Assembly (NCBI RefSeq): GCF_030811835.1
Contig: NZ_JAUSRO010000004.1
Location: forward strand, 310,001-374,000
Direction of reading: 5' to 3'
From: Variovorax ginsengisoli
Lineage (GTDB): Bacteria > Pseudomonadota > Gammaproteobacteria > Burkholderiales > Burkholderiaceae_C
Length of the DNA: 64,000 bases
Shown here: in pieces, positions 8,780 through 18,010 of the stretch
Numbering within the stretch: position 1 is the first letter of the stretch
Layout of the letters: every line of letters begins with the position of its first letter
Notes under the pieces: generated by a model
The model's input: only the letters and a program-made list of their open reading frames with translations
What the model was told of the DNA's origin: nothing
Database searches by the model: none
Made by a program: the position numbers and the translations under genes

Positions 8780-9748
8780 TCAGCCGCCCACGGGCGTGAG
8801 CAGTGGCCGCCCCGCGAAGTGCGCAGCCAGGTTGTCGAGCATCAATTGGCCCATGGCCTCGCGCGTCTGGCGCGTCCCGCTGGCCATGTGCGGCGAGAGC
8901 ACCACGTTGTCCATGGCCATCAATTCCGGCGGCACGTTCGGTTCGTCGACGAAGACGTCGAGCGCCGCACCCGCGATCACGCCGTCGCGCAGCGCAGCGA
9001 TCAACGCTGGCTGGTCCGCCACCGAGCCACGGGCCACGTTCACGAAAAAACCATCCGGACCGAGCGCCTGCAGCACCTGGGCGCTGATCAGGCCGCGCGT
9101 GGCGTCGCCGCCTGGCGTGATGGCCACGAGGAAATCGACTTCGGCCGCGAGCGTTGCCGCATCGGGGCTGTAGCGATAGGGCAGGTCCGCGCGAGGCGTG
9201 CGCGTGGTGTAGGAGATCTGCATGCCGAAAGCCTCGGCGCGGCGGGCGATGGCCTGGCCGATGCGGCCCATGCCCACGATGCCGATGCGCGCACCACTGA
9301 CCTTGCGCGTGAGCGGCATCGGACCCTGTGGCCACTTGCCTTCGCGCACGAAGCGGTCGGCCTGTGGCACGCGTCGCGCTATGGCCAGCAGCAAGGCGAT
9401 GCCCAGGTCGGCCACGTCGTCGGTGAGCACGTCCGGTGTGTTGGTCACCGGAATGCCGCGCTCGTGTGCGGCCGGCACGTCGACACCGTCGTAGCCCACG
9501 CCGAACACGGTGACCACTTCCACCGCCGGCAGGCGGTCGAGCAGTGCGCGCGGCACCTTGGCCTCGCCGTTGGCGGCAATGGCGCGAATGCGTGGCGCGG
9601 CCTCTTCGAACGCGGCGACCGACGCCGGGTCCGTGGCGAAGTGGGTGCGGTCATGCACCTGATAGTGCTTGCGCAGCTGCGCCATGACCCACGGCATCAA
9701 AGCCGCAACCACCAGCACTTGGGGACGCTCATCCTTGTCGATCGGCAT
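8780..9748 (-). CDS. D-2-hydroxyacid dehydrogenase (glyoxylate/hydroxypyruvate reductase-like)
   Basis: A 322-residue NAD(P)-dependent dehydrogenase of the D-isomer-specific family. It shows Rossmann motif GIVGMGRIGQAIARR, catalytic Arg in NVARGSVADQ, Glu in VFVDEPNVP and His in VLSPHMASGT. The N-terminal catalytic domain contains VFGVGYDGVDVPAAHERGIPVTNTP. SYTTRTPR after the second Rossmann strand suggests NADP preference. ATG 9748 was chosen over upstream read-through because the domain begins a few residues later. It probably reduces an aldehyde-acid or 2-keto acid produced by the neighbouring sugar-acid pathway. Confidence 0.87.
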   Translation of the reverse strand: MPIDKDERPQVLVVAALMPWVMAQLRKHYQVHDRTHFATDPASVAAFEEAAPRIRAIAANGEAKVPRALLDRLPAVEVVTVFGVGYDGVDVPAAHERGIPVTNTPDVLTDDVADLGIALLLAIARRVPQADRFVREGKWPQGPMPLTRKVSGARIGIVGMGRIGQAIARRAEAFGMQISYTTRTPRADLPYRYSPDAATLAAEVDFLVAITPGGDATRGLISAQVLQALGPDGFFVNVARGSVADQPALIAALRDGVIAGAALDVFVDEPNVPPELMAMDNVVLSPHMASGTRQTREAMGQLMLDNLAAHFAGRPLLTPVGG

Positions 9749-9761
9749 AGAAGAAACCCTT

Positions 9762-9771
9762 GTCTGCAGAC
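9762..9771. promoter_or_regulatory. Palindrome GTCTGCAGAC in divergent promoter region
   Basis: A perfect 10-bp palindrome sits 14 bp upstream of the hydroxyacid dehydrogenase start, in the 118-bp gap that separates it from the divergent dehydratase. A second, shorter palindrome TCATATGA lies at 9787-9794. Either could bind the GntR protein encoded next door. Both are candidates only. Confidence 0.3.
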
Positions 9772-9866
9772 CCCTGCATGAACTTATCATATGACCATTG
9801 GAAACGGCATCCGGCAGGACAAACCCTGATCCGCCGGGGCTCGCAATCCCCATGGAGACCCACCCG

Positions 9867-11615
9867 ATGAGCGACCCGCACGACGAAGATCCCACCCCTC
9901 CCGCACGCCTGCTGCGCAGCCAGCAATGGTTCGGCCGCAACGACCGCGATGGCTTCATCTACCGCAGCTGGCTCAAGGGCAAGGGCCTGCCGCACGACCA
10001 GTTCGACGGCCGCCCGGTCATCGGCATCTGCAACACCTTCAGCGAGCTGACGCCCTGCAATTCGCACTTCCGCACGCTCGCCGAGCAGGTGAAGATCGGC
10101 GTGTACGAGGCGGGGGGCTTTCCTCTGGAGTTTCCGGTGATGTCGCTGGGCGAGACGCTGATGCGACCCACCGCCATGCTCTACCGCAACCTGGCGAGCA
10201 TGGACGTGGAGGAAAGCATCCGCGCCAATCCGCTCGACGGCGTGGTGCTGCTCATGGGCTGCGACAAGACCACGCCCGCACTCATGATGGGTGCCGCCAG
10301 CGTCGACCTGCCGACCATCGGCGTATCGGGGGGCCCGATGCTCTCGGGCAAGTGGCGCGGCCAGGAACTGGGCTCAGGCACGGGTGTGTGGCAGATGAGC
10401 GAGCAGGTGCGTGCCGGCACGCTGAAGCTGCAGGACTTCTTCGAGGCCGAAAGCTGCATGCACCGCAGCCATGGCCACTGCATGACCATGGGCACGGCCA
10501 GCACGATGGCCTGCATGGTCGAATCGCTGGGCATCGGCCTTCCGGGGAATGCGGCCTATCCCGCCGTGGATGGCCGGCGCAACGTGCTCGCGCGCATGGC
10601 CGGCCGGCGCATCGTCGACATGGTCAAGGACGACCTGGTGATGTCGAAGATCCTCACCCGGCAAGCCATCGAGAACGCGATCAAGGTGAATGCGGCCATC
10701 GGCGGCTCGACCAATTTCGTGATCCACCTGCTGGCCATTGCAGGCCGGCTGGGGCTGGACCTCACGCTGGACGACTTCGACCGCCTGGCCGCCGACCTGC
10801 CCTGCCTGGTCAACCTGCAACCCTCGGGCCAGTTCCTGATGGAAGACTTCTGCTACGCCGGTGGCCTGCCGGTGGTCATGAAGGAGATTGCAGAACATCT
10901 GCACAAGGACATCGTCACGGCCAGCGGGCAGAGCGTGTGGGAGAACATCCAGGACGCAGTCAACTACAACCCGCAGGTCATCCAGCCGCTCGCGGACCCC
11001 TTCAAGGAAAAGGCGGGCATCTGTGTGCTGCGCGGCAACCTGGCGCCCAACGGCGCCATCATCAAGCCGAGCGCGGCCACGCCGGAACTGCTGGTGCACA
11101 AGGGCCGCGCGGTGGTGTTCGAAAGCTCCGAAGACCTGCACAAGCGGATCGACGACGAGAACCTGGACATCGACGAGCACTGCATCATGGTGCTCAAGAA
11201 CTGTGGCCCCAGGGGCTACCCCGGCATGGCCGAAGCCGGCAACATGCCGCTGCCGCCGAAGGTGCTGCGCAAGGGCATCACCGACATGGTGCGCGTCAGC
11301 GACGCGCGCATGAGCGGCACGGCCTACGGCACCGTGGTGCTGCACACGGCGCCGGAAGCCGCGGCCGGTGGCCCGCTGGCGCTGGTGCAGGACGGCGACA
11401 TCGTGGAGCTCGACGTTCCACGCCGGCTGCTGCAACTGCATGTGAGCGACGAGGAGCTGGCGCGCCGTCGCGCGAAATGGGTGGCACCTACCGCGCCGCT
11501 CGACTCGGGCTACTGGAAGCTCTACGTCGACACCGTGCTGCAGGCCGACCAGGGGGCCGACCTGGCCTTTCTGCGCGGCAAGCGCGGCTCCTTCGTCCCC
11601 AAGGACAATCACTAG
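9867..11615 (+). CDS. IlvD/Edd family sugar-acid dehydratase (L-arabinonate/galactonate dehydratase-like)
   Basis: A 582-residue iron-sulfur dehydratase of the IlvD/Edd family. Its length and the start RSQQWFGRNDRDGFIYRSWLK resemble L-arabinonate dehydratases. The probable Fe-S ligands are the cysteines in MGCDKTTP and ESCMHRSHGHCMTMG, with another in NTFSELTPCNSHF. The conserved late motif is RVSDARMSGTAYGT. It would convert an aldonate to a 2-keto-3-deoxy acid. ATG 9867 has GGAGA 8 nt upstream, so I preferred it to 9798 and 9852. The following genes, a KDGal kinase and a KDPGal aldolase, argue for D-galactonate or a similar hexonate. Confidence 0.88.
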   Translation: MSDPHDEDPTPPARLLRSQQWFGRNDRDGFIYRSWLKGKGLPHDQFDGRPVIGICNTFSELTPCNSHFRTLAEQVKIGVYEAGGFPLEFPVMSLGETLMRPTAMLYRNLASMDVEESIRANPLDGVVLLMGCDKTTPALMMGAASVDLPTIGVSGGPMLSGKWRGQELGSGTGVWQMSEQVRAGTLKLQDFFEAESCMHRSHGHCMTMGTASTMACMVESLGIGLPGNAAYPAVDGRRNVLARMAGRRIVDMVKDDLVMSKILTRQAIENAIKVNAAIGGSTNFVIHLLAIAGRLGLDLTLDDFDRLAADLPCLVNLQPSGQFLMEDFCYAGGLPVVMKEIAEHLHKDIVTASGQSVWENIQDAVNYNPQVIQPLADPFKEKAGICVLRGNLAPNGAIIKPSAATPELLVHKGRAVVFESSEDLHKRIDDENLDIDEHCIMVLKNCGPRGYPGMAEAGNMPLPPKVLRKGITDMVRVSDARMSGTAYGTVVLHTAPEAAAGGPLALVQDGDIVELDVPRRLLQLHVSDEELARRRAKWVAPTAPLDSGYWKLYVDTVLQADQGADLAFLRGKRGSFVPKDNH

Positions 11616-11616
11616 C

Positions 11617-12492
11617 ATGACGTGGATCGCAGTCGATTGGGGAACGAGCGCGCTGCGCGGCGCACGGCTGGACGACGAGGGCCGGGTGATCGAGGAGCGC
11701 AGCGCGGCCCGCGGCATCCTCTCGGTGCCGGCAGGCGGCTTCCCGGCGGTGTTCGAGGAACTCTTTGGCGACTGGATGCGGGCGCCCAATGCCCGTTGCC
11801 TCATCTCCGGCATGGCCGGAAGCCGGCAGGGCTGGATCGAGGCCCCTTACTGCGCCTGCCCGGCCGGATTGCAGGACGTTGCCGCGCACATCATTCCAGT
11901 TGACGGCGAACGCGTGCGCATGGTGCCCGGCCTGAGCGCCGAGCACGACGGCGTGCCCGACGTGATGCGCGGTGAAGAGGTGCAGATCCTCGGCGCCATG
12001 GCCCTCACCGGACGGCGCGACGGCCTGTTCGTGCTGCCCGGCACCCACAACAAGTGGGCCACGGTGGCAGAGGGCCGCATCGTCGGTTTTCGCACCTTCA
12101 TGACGGGGGAGTTCTATGCGCTGCTGAGCCAGCACTCGATCCTCGCGCGCACGCTCGATGCGGCCGCGTCGCTTGACGAAGCCGCCTTCCTGCAGGGCGT
12201 GACGCGTGCGGGCAACGGCCAGGGCCTCCTGCACAACGCCTTCGGCGCACGCACGCTGGCCCTGTTCGAACGCATGCCGCAGGCAGGACTCGGCAGCTAC
12301 CTTTCCGGTCTCCTGATCGGAGAAGAACTGCGCACCGCATCGCTGCGTGCCACGGGCGAGGTCGTGCTGATCGGCTCGCCCGCCCTGACGCAACGCTATG
12401 CTCTTGCCCTGCATGCCAACGGCGCGGCCACGCGCACGCTTGGCGCCGAAGCCGCCTGGGCCGGCCTGCACGCCCTCGCACACACCGCTTGA
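11617..12492 (+). CDS. dgoK: 2-dehydro-3-deoxygalactonokinase
   Basis: A 291-residue DgoK-family sugar-acid kinase with the nucleotide-binding start IAVDWGTSALRGARL, SGMAGSRQGWIEAPYCACPAG, MRGEEVQILGAM and LPGTHNKWATV, all strongly typical of this enzyme. It phosphorylates 2-keto-3-deoxy-galactonate at C6. The gene begins one base after the dehydratase stop and runs into the aldolase gene, giving the dehydratase-kinase-aldolase order of the De Ley-Doudoroff route. Confidence 0.92.
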   Translation: MTWIAVDWGTSALRGARLDDEGRVIEERSAARGILSVPAGGFPAVFEELFGDWMRAPNARCLISGMAGSRQGWIEAPYCACPAGLQDVAAHIIPVDGERVRMVPGLSAEHDGVPDVMRGEEVQILGAMALTGRRDGLFVLPGTHNKWATVAEGRIVGFRTFMTGEFYALLSQHSILARTLDAAASLDEAAFLQGVTRAGNGQGLLHNAFGARTLALFERMPQAGLGSYLSGLLIGEELRTASLRATGEVVLIGSPALTQRYALALHANGAATRTLGAEAAWAGLHALAHTA

Positions 12493-12494
12493 CC

Positions 12495-13133
12495 ATGACC
12501 CCCTACGACAAGTTCAACGCCGCCATGCGGCAGCTCCCCCTGGTCGCCATCCTGCGCGGCCTCACGCCGGCCGAAGCGGCGGACGTCGGCGACGCGCTCG
12601 TGCAATCGGGCTTCTTGCTGCTGGAGGTGCCGCTGAACTCACCCCAGCCGCTCGACAGCATCACGCAACTGTGCAAGCGCTTTCCCGACGCGCTGGTGGG
12701 TGCAGGCACGGTGCTCAGTGCGCAGCAGGTGCGCGATGTGCAAGCGGCTGGCGGCGAGCTGATCGTCTCGCCCAACTTCAATGCGGAAGTGATCGCCGAA
12801 GCCGCCCGGCTCGGCATGGTCTGCCTGCCTGGCGTGATGACGCCCACCGAAGCCTTCGGCGCGCTGGCCGCCGGCGCCACCGGCTTGAAGCTGTTCCCGG
12901 CCGAACTCGCATCGCCGGCCGTCGTCAAGGCACTGCTGGCGGTGTTGCCGCGCGGCACGCCGCTCATGCCCGTCGGCGGCATCGCGCCTGACAACATGCA
13001 GCGCTGGCGCGCCGCGGGCGCGGCAGGCTTTGGCATCGGATCGGCACTCTACAAGCCGGGCAAGGCCGCACAGGCAGTGCGAGACAATGCGGCGCGCTTC
13101 GTCTCGGCGTGGCACGGAACCCTGCTGGCCTGA
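12495..13133 (+). CDS. dgoA: 2-dehydro-3-deoxy-6-phosphogalactonate aldolase
   Basis: A 212-residue class I aldolase of the KDPG/KDPGal family. It has Arg in VAILRGLTP, Glu in LLLEVPLNSPQPL, VGAGTVLSAQQV, ISPNF-like IVSPNFN, the Schiff-base Lys in GLKLFPAE and phosphate-site PVGGI. It yields pyruvate and glyceraldehyde 3-phosphate. I use ATG 12495. A TTG at 12489 overlapping the kinase stop is possible but adds only two residues. It is translationally close-coupled with the kinase. Confidence 0.92.
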   Translation: MTPYDKFNAAMRQLPLVAILRGLTPAEAADVGDALVQSGFLLLEVPLNSPQPLDSITQLCKRFPDALVGAGTVLSAQQVRDVQAAGGELIVSPNFNAEVIAEAARLGMVCLPGVMTPTEAFGALAAGATGLKLFPAELASPAVVKALLAVLPRGTPLMPVGGIAPDNMQRWRAAGAAGFGIGSALYKPGKAAQAVRDNAARFVSAWHGTLLA

Positions 13134-13219
13134 TACCTGCATGCCGCAGACAGGGCGCGACGCCACGGCGCCGCGTGCCTCCATCCCATCCATATCCTTC
13201 CCACGATACCGATACCCCC

Positions 13220-13957
13220 ATGTCCGCCGCCATCGACTACAACAGCACCGAAGTGCGCACGCTGCGCGAAGACCTCGCCCTGGCCCTGCGCGCCGCCGCG
13301 CACCACGGCCTTTCTGAAGGCGTCTGCAATCATTTCAGCGTGCTGCTGCCCGGCGCGCAGGACCGCTACCTCATCAACCCGCGCGGGCTGCACTGGAGCG
13401 AGGTTGGTGCCGACGACATCGTGCTGATTGACGTGCACGGCGAGGTGCTGGCCGGACGCCACCGCGTGGAACCGACCGCCCTCTTCATCCACGGTGCCAT
13501 CCACCGGCTGACCGGTCACGCGGTGGTGCTGCATGTGCACGCGCCCTACGCGACCGCGCTCACCCTCACCGCCGACCGCGCCCTCGACCCGACCCTCAGC
13601 CAGAATGCCATGCGCTACATGGGACGCATCGCCATCGATGCCGACTACAACGGCCTGGCGCTCGACGACGCGGAAGGCGAGCGCATCGCGCAGGTGATGG
13701 TGGGCAAGGACGTCGCCTTCCTGGCGAACCACGGCGTGGTGGTGGCCGGCGCCACCATCGCGCATGCCTACGATGACCTTTACTACCTGGAGCGTGCCGC
13801 GCTGCATCAGGTCATTGCACAATCGACCGGCCGCCCGCTGGTGCCCGTGGCACCCGCCCTTGCGGCACGCGTGGCCGCGCAGATCCAGGGCGAGCGCGAG
13901 CAATCGGACCTCTTCTTCGAGGCACTGCGGCGCCTGCTGCCGGCGCCCACACGCTGA
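13220..13957 (+). CDS. Class II aldolase/adducin family protein
   Basis: A 245-residue protein of the AraD/fucA-like class II aldolase fold. Zinc-site features are HVHAPYATAL and LANHGVVVAG, with the substrate region HGLSEGVCNHFSVLLPG near the start and EPTALFIHGAIHR. Many proteins of this group without a phosphate-binding signature act on unusual or non-phosphorylated substrates, or act as decarboxylases. ATG 13220 begins the domain. The 86-bp gap from the KDPGal aldolase suggests it still belongs to the sugar-acid operon. Confidence 0.8.
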   Translation: MSAAIDYNSTEVRTLREDLALALRAAAHHGLSEGVCNHFSVLLPGAQDRYLINPRGLHWSEVGADDIVLIDVHGEVLAGRHRVEPTALFIHGAIHRLTGHAVVLHVHAPYATALTLTADRALDPTLSQNAMRYMGRIAIDADYNGLALDDAEGERIAQVMVGKDVAFLANHGVVVAGATIAHAYDDLYYLERAALHQVIAQSTGRPLVPVAPALAARVAAQIQGEREQSDLFFEALRRLLPAPTR

Positions 13958-13978
13958 CCGGTCGGCGCGGCCAGGCCG

Positions 13979-14683
13979 TCAGGCCGGTACTGCAGCGTAG
14001 GCAGGCGTGGCCGACGACAGGCTTGCCTTGACCTGACGGCTCGGCTCGTCGGCCAGCACCTCGAACAACCCGGCCTCGACGCCTTCGAGCGCGATTCGCG
14101 CCACATCGGCGGGCGCCGACTTCACCGCTTCCATGCCGTGTGTCATGTCGGTATCCATGTACCCGACGTGCAGGCTGGTCACTTGGGTGCCCTGCGCCAG
14201 CAACTCGTTGCGCAAACCGTTGCTCAGCGACCATGCCGCCGACTTGGAGGCGCTGTAGGTGGCCACATCCGCAAAGGTGACCCACGCCAGCACCGACAAC
14301 ACGTTCACCACGGCACCGCCGCCATGGGCCTTGAGCACCGGCGCAAAAGCCCGTGCCAGCAGCCATGGCCCGAAGAAGTTGGTCTCCAGTTCGGCACGAG
14401 CCGCCTCGATGGCATCGTCGGCCAGCAGGCGGCTGCCGCGCGAGATGCCCGCATTGTTGATGAGCAGCGTGACGTCGCCACAGGCGCGCGCCGCGGCCTC
14501 GACCTGTGCCGCGTCGGTGACGTCGAGCGCCACCGGCTGCACGCCGGCGAGCGTGATGCTCGCCGGATCGCGCGCAGCCGCATAGACCTTGCGTGCACCG
14601 GCGGCCAGGGCCGCCTTCGCGAAGGCGAGACCAAGACCGCGGTTGGCGCCGGTCACGAAGACAACGGAATCCCTGATTTGCAT
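13979..14683 (-). CDS. SDR family oxidoreductase
   Basis: A 234-residue classical short-chain dehydrogenase. It has cofactor motif TGANRGLG (from residue ~11), NNAGISRGS, the active-site Ser and YSASKSAA (catalytic Tyr and Lys), then LHVGYMDTDMTHG. The start at 14683 has the cofactor motif at the expected distance; earlier frame sequence is antisense to the MATE gene. It is convergent with the class II aldolase, 21 bp apart, and follows the MATE gene by 25 bp. The substrate is unknown. Confidence 0.85.
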   Translation of the reverse strand: MQIRDSVVFVTGANRGLGLAFAKAALAAGARKVYAAARDPASITLAGVQPVALDVTDAAQVEAAARACGDVTLLINNAGISRGSRLLADDAIEAARAELETNFFGPWLLARAFAPVLKAHGGGAVVNVLSVLAWVTFADVATYSASKSAAWSLSNGLRNELLAQGTQVTSLHVGYMDTDMTHGMEAVKSAPADVARIALEGVEAGLFEVLADEPSRQVKASLSSATPAYAAVPA

Positions 14684-14708
14684 GAGAGCGTCTTTCGGTG
14701 GGTTGAGA

Positions 14709-16157
14709 TCAGGAGGAAGAAGATGAGGATGATGCAGAAAGCGCAGCCGGCTGCAAGCGCGCCAGCAGCCCGCGCGGACTGCGCGGCCAGCCGACCGGCC
14801 CGAACCAGGCGCCGCCGGCAATCGCTGACGCAATGACCACGCCGTAGACCACCAGCGCAACGCCTTGTGCCACGAACACATGCTGCAACTGGCCACCCCA
14901 GCGCAACGCCAGCCAGCCTCCGATGCCGGCGACTGCCAGCCGCGCGAGGTTGCCCAGCACCGGCCACAGCAGCCGGCCCGCGCCCTGCGAAGCAAAGTAC
15001 AGCACCAGCCCGACGCCGAAGAAGCCATAGAGCGGGCCGACGGCGCGCAGGTACTGCGTGCCGGCCTCCAGCATCGCCGGGTCGGAGCCAAAGAGCATCA
15101 ACCACGGGCGCGGGAACAGCGCAGCGGTCAGCCCGATGAGTTCGGTCAGCGCGAAGGCGATCGCTGCACCCGCCCAGGTGGCGCGCAGGGCCCGCTCGCG
15201 CTGGCCCGCACCGATACAGGTGCCGACCATCGCGACCAGCGGTGCGCCCAGGCCGAACACCAGTGGTACCAGCAGATACTCCAGCCGCGATGCCGTGCCA
15301 TAGCCGGCAATGGCGCCTGAACCGAAATGCCCCGCCAATGCGGTCGTGATGCCGATCGCGCAGTTGGTCGCCACGGTCGACACCGCACCGACCAGGCCGA
15401 TGCGCAGGATGTCGCGAAACAGCGGCCAGCGCAGCCGCCATTGGGCGACATGCAGGCCGAGCAGGCTGCGGGGCGAGCGCAGGTAGGCGATGAGCGCGAG
15501 CGAGCCGACCAGGTAGTAGACGAGCAGCGCGATCGCGCCGCCCGCAATGCCCATGCCCGGCAAAGGCCCCCAGCCGAAGATCAACAGGGGCGACAGCGGC
15601 ACCAGGAAGACCACGCCCACCACCGTCACATTGGCCGGCACGGCCATGTTGCCGGTGCCACGGATCAGCGCGGCCAGCGAGTTGAAGAGCCACACCAGCA
15701 CGGCGCCGGCGAAAACCCAGTGCGAATAGGTCAGCGCGGCCTCCAGCGCCGCACCGCTGCCGCCCATGGCTGTGTAGAGCGCGCGCCCACCCAGCAGCAG
15801 CGCCAGCGTGAACGCCAGCCCGAAGCCCAGCGCAATGACCAACGCATGGCCGACCAGCGCCTGCGCGTCGTTGCCGCGGCGCGCGCCGAGCGCACGGGCG
15901 ACGGCCGATGCGATGCCGCCGCCCATGGCACCGGCAGAGGTCATCTGCATGAGCATGACGATCGGGAACACCAGCGCCATCCCAGCCAGCGCATCGGTGC
16001 CCAGCTTGCCGACGAAGTAGGTCTCGATCAGGCCGACGGCCGCCTGGGCCACCATCACGAGCACGTTCGGTGCGGCCAGGCGCAGCAGCGTCGCAACGAT
16101 GGGGGCCTCCAGCAGGCGGCGCGTGCGGGGGTCGATGTCGGTGGAGGCAGTGGTCAT
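14709..16157 (-). CDS. MATE family efflux transporter
   Basis: A 482-residue multidrug and toxin extrusion protein with two six-helix halves. Recognisable parts are TLLRLAAPNVLVMVAQAAVGLIETYFVGKLG at the start and an internal pseudo-repeat beginning ILRIGLVGAVSTV. It would export cationic or other organic compounds using a Na+ or H+ gradient. It lies 13 bp after the MFS gene, so efflux and MFS genes are probably co-transcribed leftward. The C-terminal serine-rich tail (SASSSSSSS) is low complexity. Confidence 0.88.
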   Translation of the reverse strand: MTTASTDIDPRTRRLLEAPIVATLLRLAAPNVLVMVAQAAVGLIETYFVGKLGTDALAGMALVFPIVMLMQMTSAGAMGGGIASAVARALGARRGNDAQALVGHALVIALGFGLAFTLALLLGGRALYTAMGGSGAALEAALTYSHWVFAGAVLVWLFNSLAALIRGTGNMAVPANVTVVGVVFLVPLSPLLIFGWGPLPGMGIAGGAIALLVYYLVGSLALIAYLRSPRSLLGLHVAQWRLRWPLFRDILRIGLVGAVSTVATNCAIGITTALAGHFGSGAIAGYGTASRLEYLLVPLVFGLGAPLVAMVGTCIGAGQRERALRATWAGAAIAFALTELIGLTAALFPRPWLMLFGSDPAMLEAGTQYLRAVGPLYGFFGVGLVLYFASQGAGRLLWPVLGNLARLAVAGIGGWLALRWGGQLQHVFVAQGVALVVYGVVIASAIAGGAWFGPVGWPRSPRGLLARLQPAALSASSSSSSS

Positions 16158-16170
16158 GGCGGGTGGAGCC

Positions 16171-17481
16171 TCAGGCTCGGGCTGCGGCAGCGGGCGCTGT
16201 CTTGGCGGGTGTGCCGGGCCGGCGGATCGCCATCACGACCACCGCAGCCAGCAGGCAGGCTGCACCGGCCGTGTAGAGCGCCGGGGTGTAGGTCAGCAGC
16301 AGCGTGCGGGCAAAACCCGCGCCATAGGCTGCGGTGGCGGCGCCGAGCTGATGGGCGGCAAACACCCATCCGAACACCAGCCCCACCTTCTGCGGACCGA
16401 AGGTGGCACCGGCGAGCTTGACGGTGGGCGGCACGGTGGCAATCCAGTCGAGTCCGTAGAACATCGCGAACAGGCCCAGGCCATAGATCGTGAACTCCGA
16501 ATGCGGCAGCCAGAACAGCGACAAACCGCGCAGGCCGTAGTACCAGAAGAGCAGCTTGCGGTTGTCATAGCGGTCCGACAGCCAGCCCGAGAGGATCGTG
16601 CCCACGAAGTCGAAGGCGCCCATCATCGCCAGCACCGAGGCCGCCGGCACGGCACCCAGGCCGTTGTCACCGCACAGTGAGATGAAGTGCGTCTGCACCA
16701 GCCCGTTGGTGCTCAGGCCACAGATGAAGAAAGTGCCGGCGAGGATCCAGAACGTGCGACTGGCGGAGGCCTCCCGCAGCACCACGAAGGGCGTGCGCCA
16801 GTTCATTGCCACGGGCACTGCGGCAGCGACCTTGGACGCCTCGGCCGGTGTCTGGCCGTACGGCAGCAGCCCGAGATCGGACGGTCGGTTGCGCACGAAC
16901 AGCAGGCACAGCAGCGCGATCAGCGCAGCGCCGACGAACACCGGCGCAACGGCCGAGCGCCAGCCCCAATGCTCGATCATCCACGCGGCCACAGGCAGGA
17001 AGGCGAGCTGGCCGGTGGCGGAGCTCGCGGTCAGCATGCCGACGACCAGCCCGCGGCGCGCAACGAACCAGCGGTTGGCCACCACCGCCCCGAGCACCAG
17101 CGCGGTCATGCCGGTGCCCACGCCGAGCATCAGGCTCCAGACGATGAACAGCTGCCACAGCTGCGACGCGAACGTGACCAGCGCCATGCCCGAGCCGACC
17201 AGCGCGAGCCCGACGCACATCACTGCGCGCAGTCCATAACGCTCCATCAGCACCGCAGCGAACGGCCCCATGAGCCCGAAGAGCGCAAAGCGCAGTGCCA
17301 GGGTCGACGACACCTGCTCGGTGCTCCAGCCGAATTCCCTGCCCAGCGGCTGCATCATCGCGCCCGGCAGGCCGAGCGCAGCCGACATGGTCAGCATGGT
17401 CAGGAAGGTGATGGCGGCGACGACCCAGCCATAGTGGATGCCACGGCGCTGCAGCCAGGGAAAGACGCGGGAGGCGAACAT
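16171..17481 (-). CDS. MFS transporter (monocarboxylate/oxalate-formate antiporter-like)
   Basis: A 436-residue, 12-helix major facilitator protein. The opening YGWVVAAITFLTMLTMSAALGLPG and the central GWLSDRYDNRKLL resemble the OFA/monocarboxylate branch. ATG 17481 was chosen because upstream in-frame residues overlap the intergenic region and add no helix. It is the first gene of a likely MFS-MATE-SDR leftward unit, beside a MarR-family gene on the same strand. The substrate is not determinable. Confidence 0.82.
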   Translation of the reverse strand: MFASRVFPWLQRRGIHYGWVVAAITFLTMLTMSAALGLPGAMMQPLGREFGWSTEQVSSTLALRFALFGLMGPFAAVLMERYGLRAVMCVGLALVGSGMALVTFASQLWQLFIVWSLMLGVGTGMTALVLGAVVANRWFVARRGLVVGMLTASSATGQLAFLPVAAWMIEHWGWRSAVAPVFVGAALIALLCLLFVRNRPSDLGLLPYGQTPAEASKVAAAVPVAMNWRTPFVVLREASASRTFWILAGTFFICGLSTNGLVQTHFISLCGDNGLGAVPAASVLAMMGAFDFVGTILSGWLSDRYDNRKLLFWYYGLRGLSLFWLPHSEFTIYGLGLFAMFYGLDWIATVPPTVKLAGATFGPQKVGLVFGWVFAAHQLGAATAAYGAGFARTLLLTYTPALYTAGAACLLAAVVVMAIRRPGTPAKTAPAAAARA

Positions 17482-17550
17482 GGGGGCCTTTGAGAAAACG
17501 TGGAACTTGGGGAGCGGCGAACGCGTGAACGTCAGTGCGAACGGCAACGG

Positions 17551-18006
17551 TCAGCCATCAGCTCCCGCTTCCGGCTCAGGCCCCAGCAGGCCCATGGCGT
17601 CGTCGATGAGCGCATGCAGCGCCAGCACCCGGTCCACGCCGAGCTGCTCGTTGAGCTTGTTCTGCGCGACTTTCCAGTGCTTCTGGCCTTCACGCCGCTT
17701 GGCAATGCCCGCCTCGGTGATGTGCACCAGCCGGCTGCGCGCATCGGCACCCGCACCCAGCGTGAGCCAGCCTGCAGCAATCAGCGGCTGAAGGTTGCGG
17801 CTGAGTGTGGAGGGCGTCATCTTCATCGCCGCAGCCAGGTCGACCGGACGCAGCGGGCCCAGGCTCATCACGTGCGAGAGCAGGGAGTACTGCGTGGTCT
17901 TCAGTCCGCTCTGAGACACCTCGAGGTCGTAGTGCTGCGAAATGCGGCGCATGAGCTGCCGCACCTTGAAACTGGTACAGCCCTGCGGTTTGGCATCGGT
18001 GGTCAT
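17551..18006 (-). CDS. MarR family transcriptional regulator
   Basis: A 151-residue winged-helix regulator. The core is LSHVMSLGPLRPVDLAAAMKMTPSTLSRNLQPLIAAGWL with the wing GADARSRLVHITEAG, and dimer helices on both ends. The N-terminal segment contains two cysteine/lysine-rich positions. The ATG at 18006 is five bases from a perfect 20-bp palindrome shared with the divergent thioesterase gene, so the protein probably represses itself and the neighbour. It may also control the MFS-MATE genes downstream on its strand, 69 bp away. Confidence 0.87.
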   Translation of the reverse strand: MTTDAKPQGCTSFKVRQLMRRISQHYDLEVSQSGLKTTQYSLLSHVMSLGPLRPVDLAAAMKMTPSTLSRNLQPLIAAGWLTLGAGADARSRLVHITEAGIAKRREGQKHWKVAQNKLNEQLGVDRVLALHALIDDAMGLLGPEPEAGADG

Positions 18007-18010
18007 GCCA

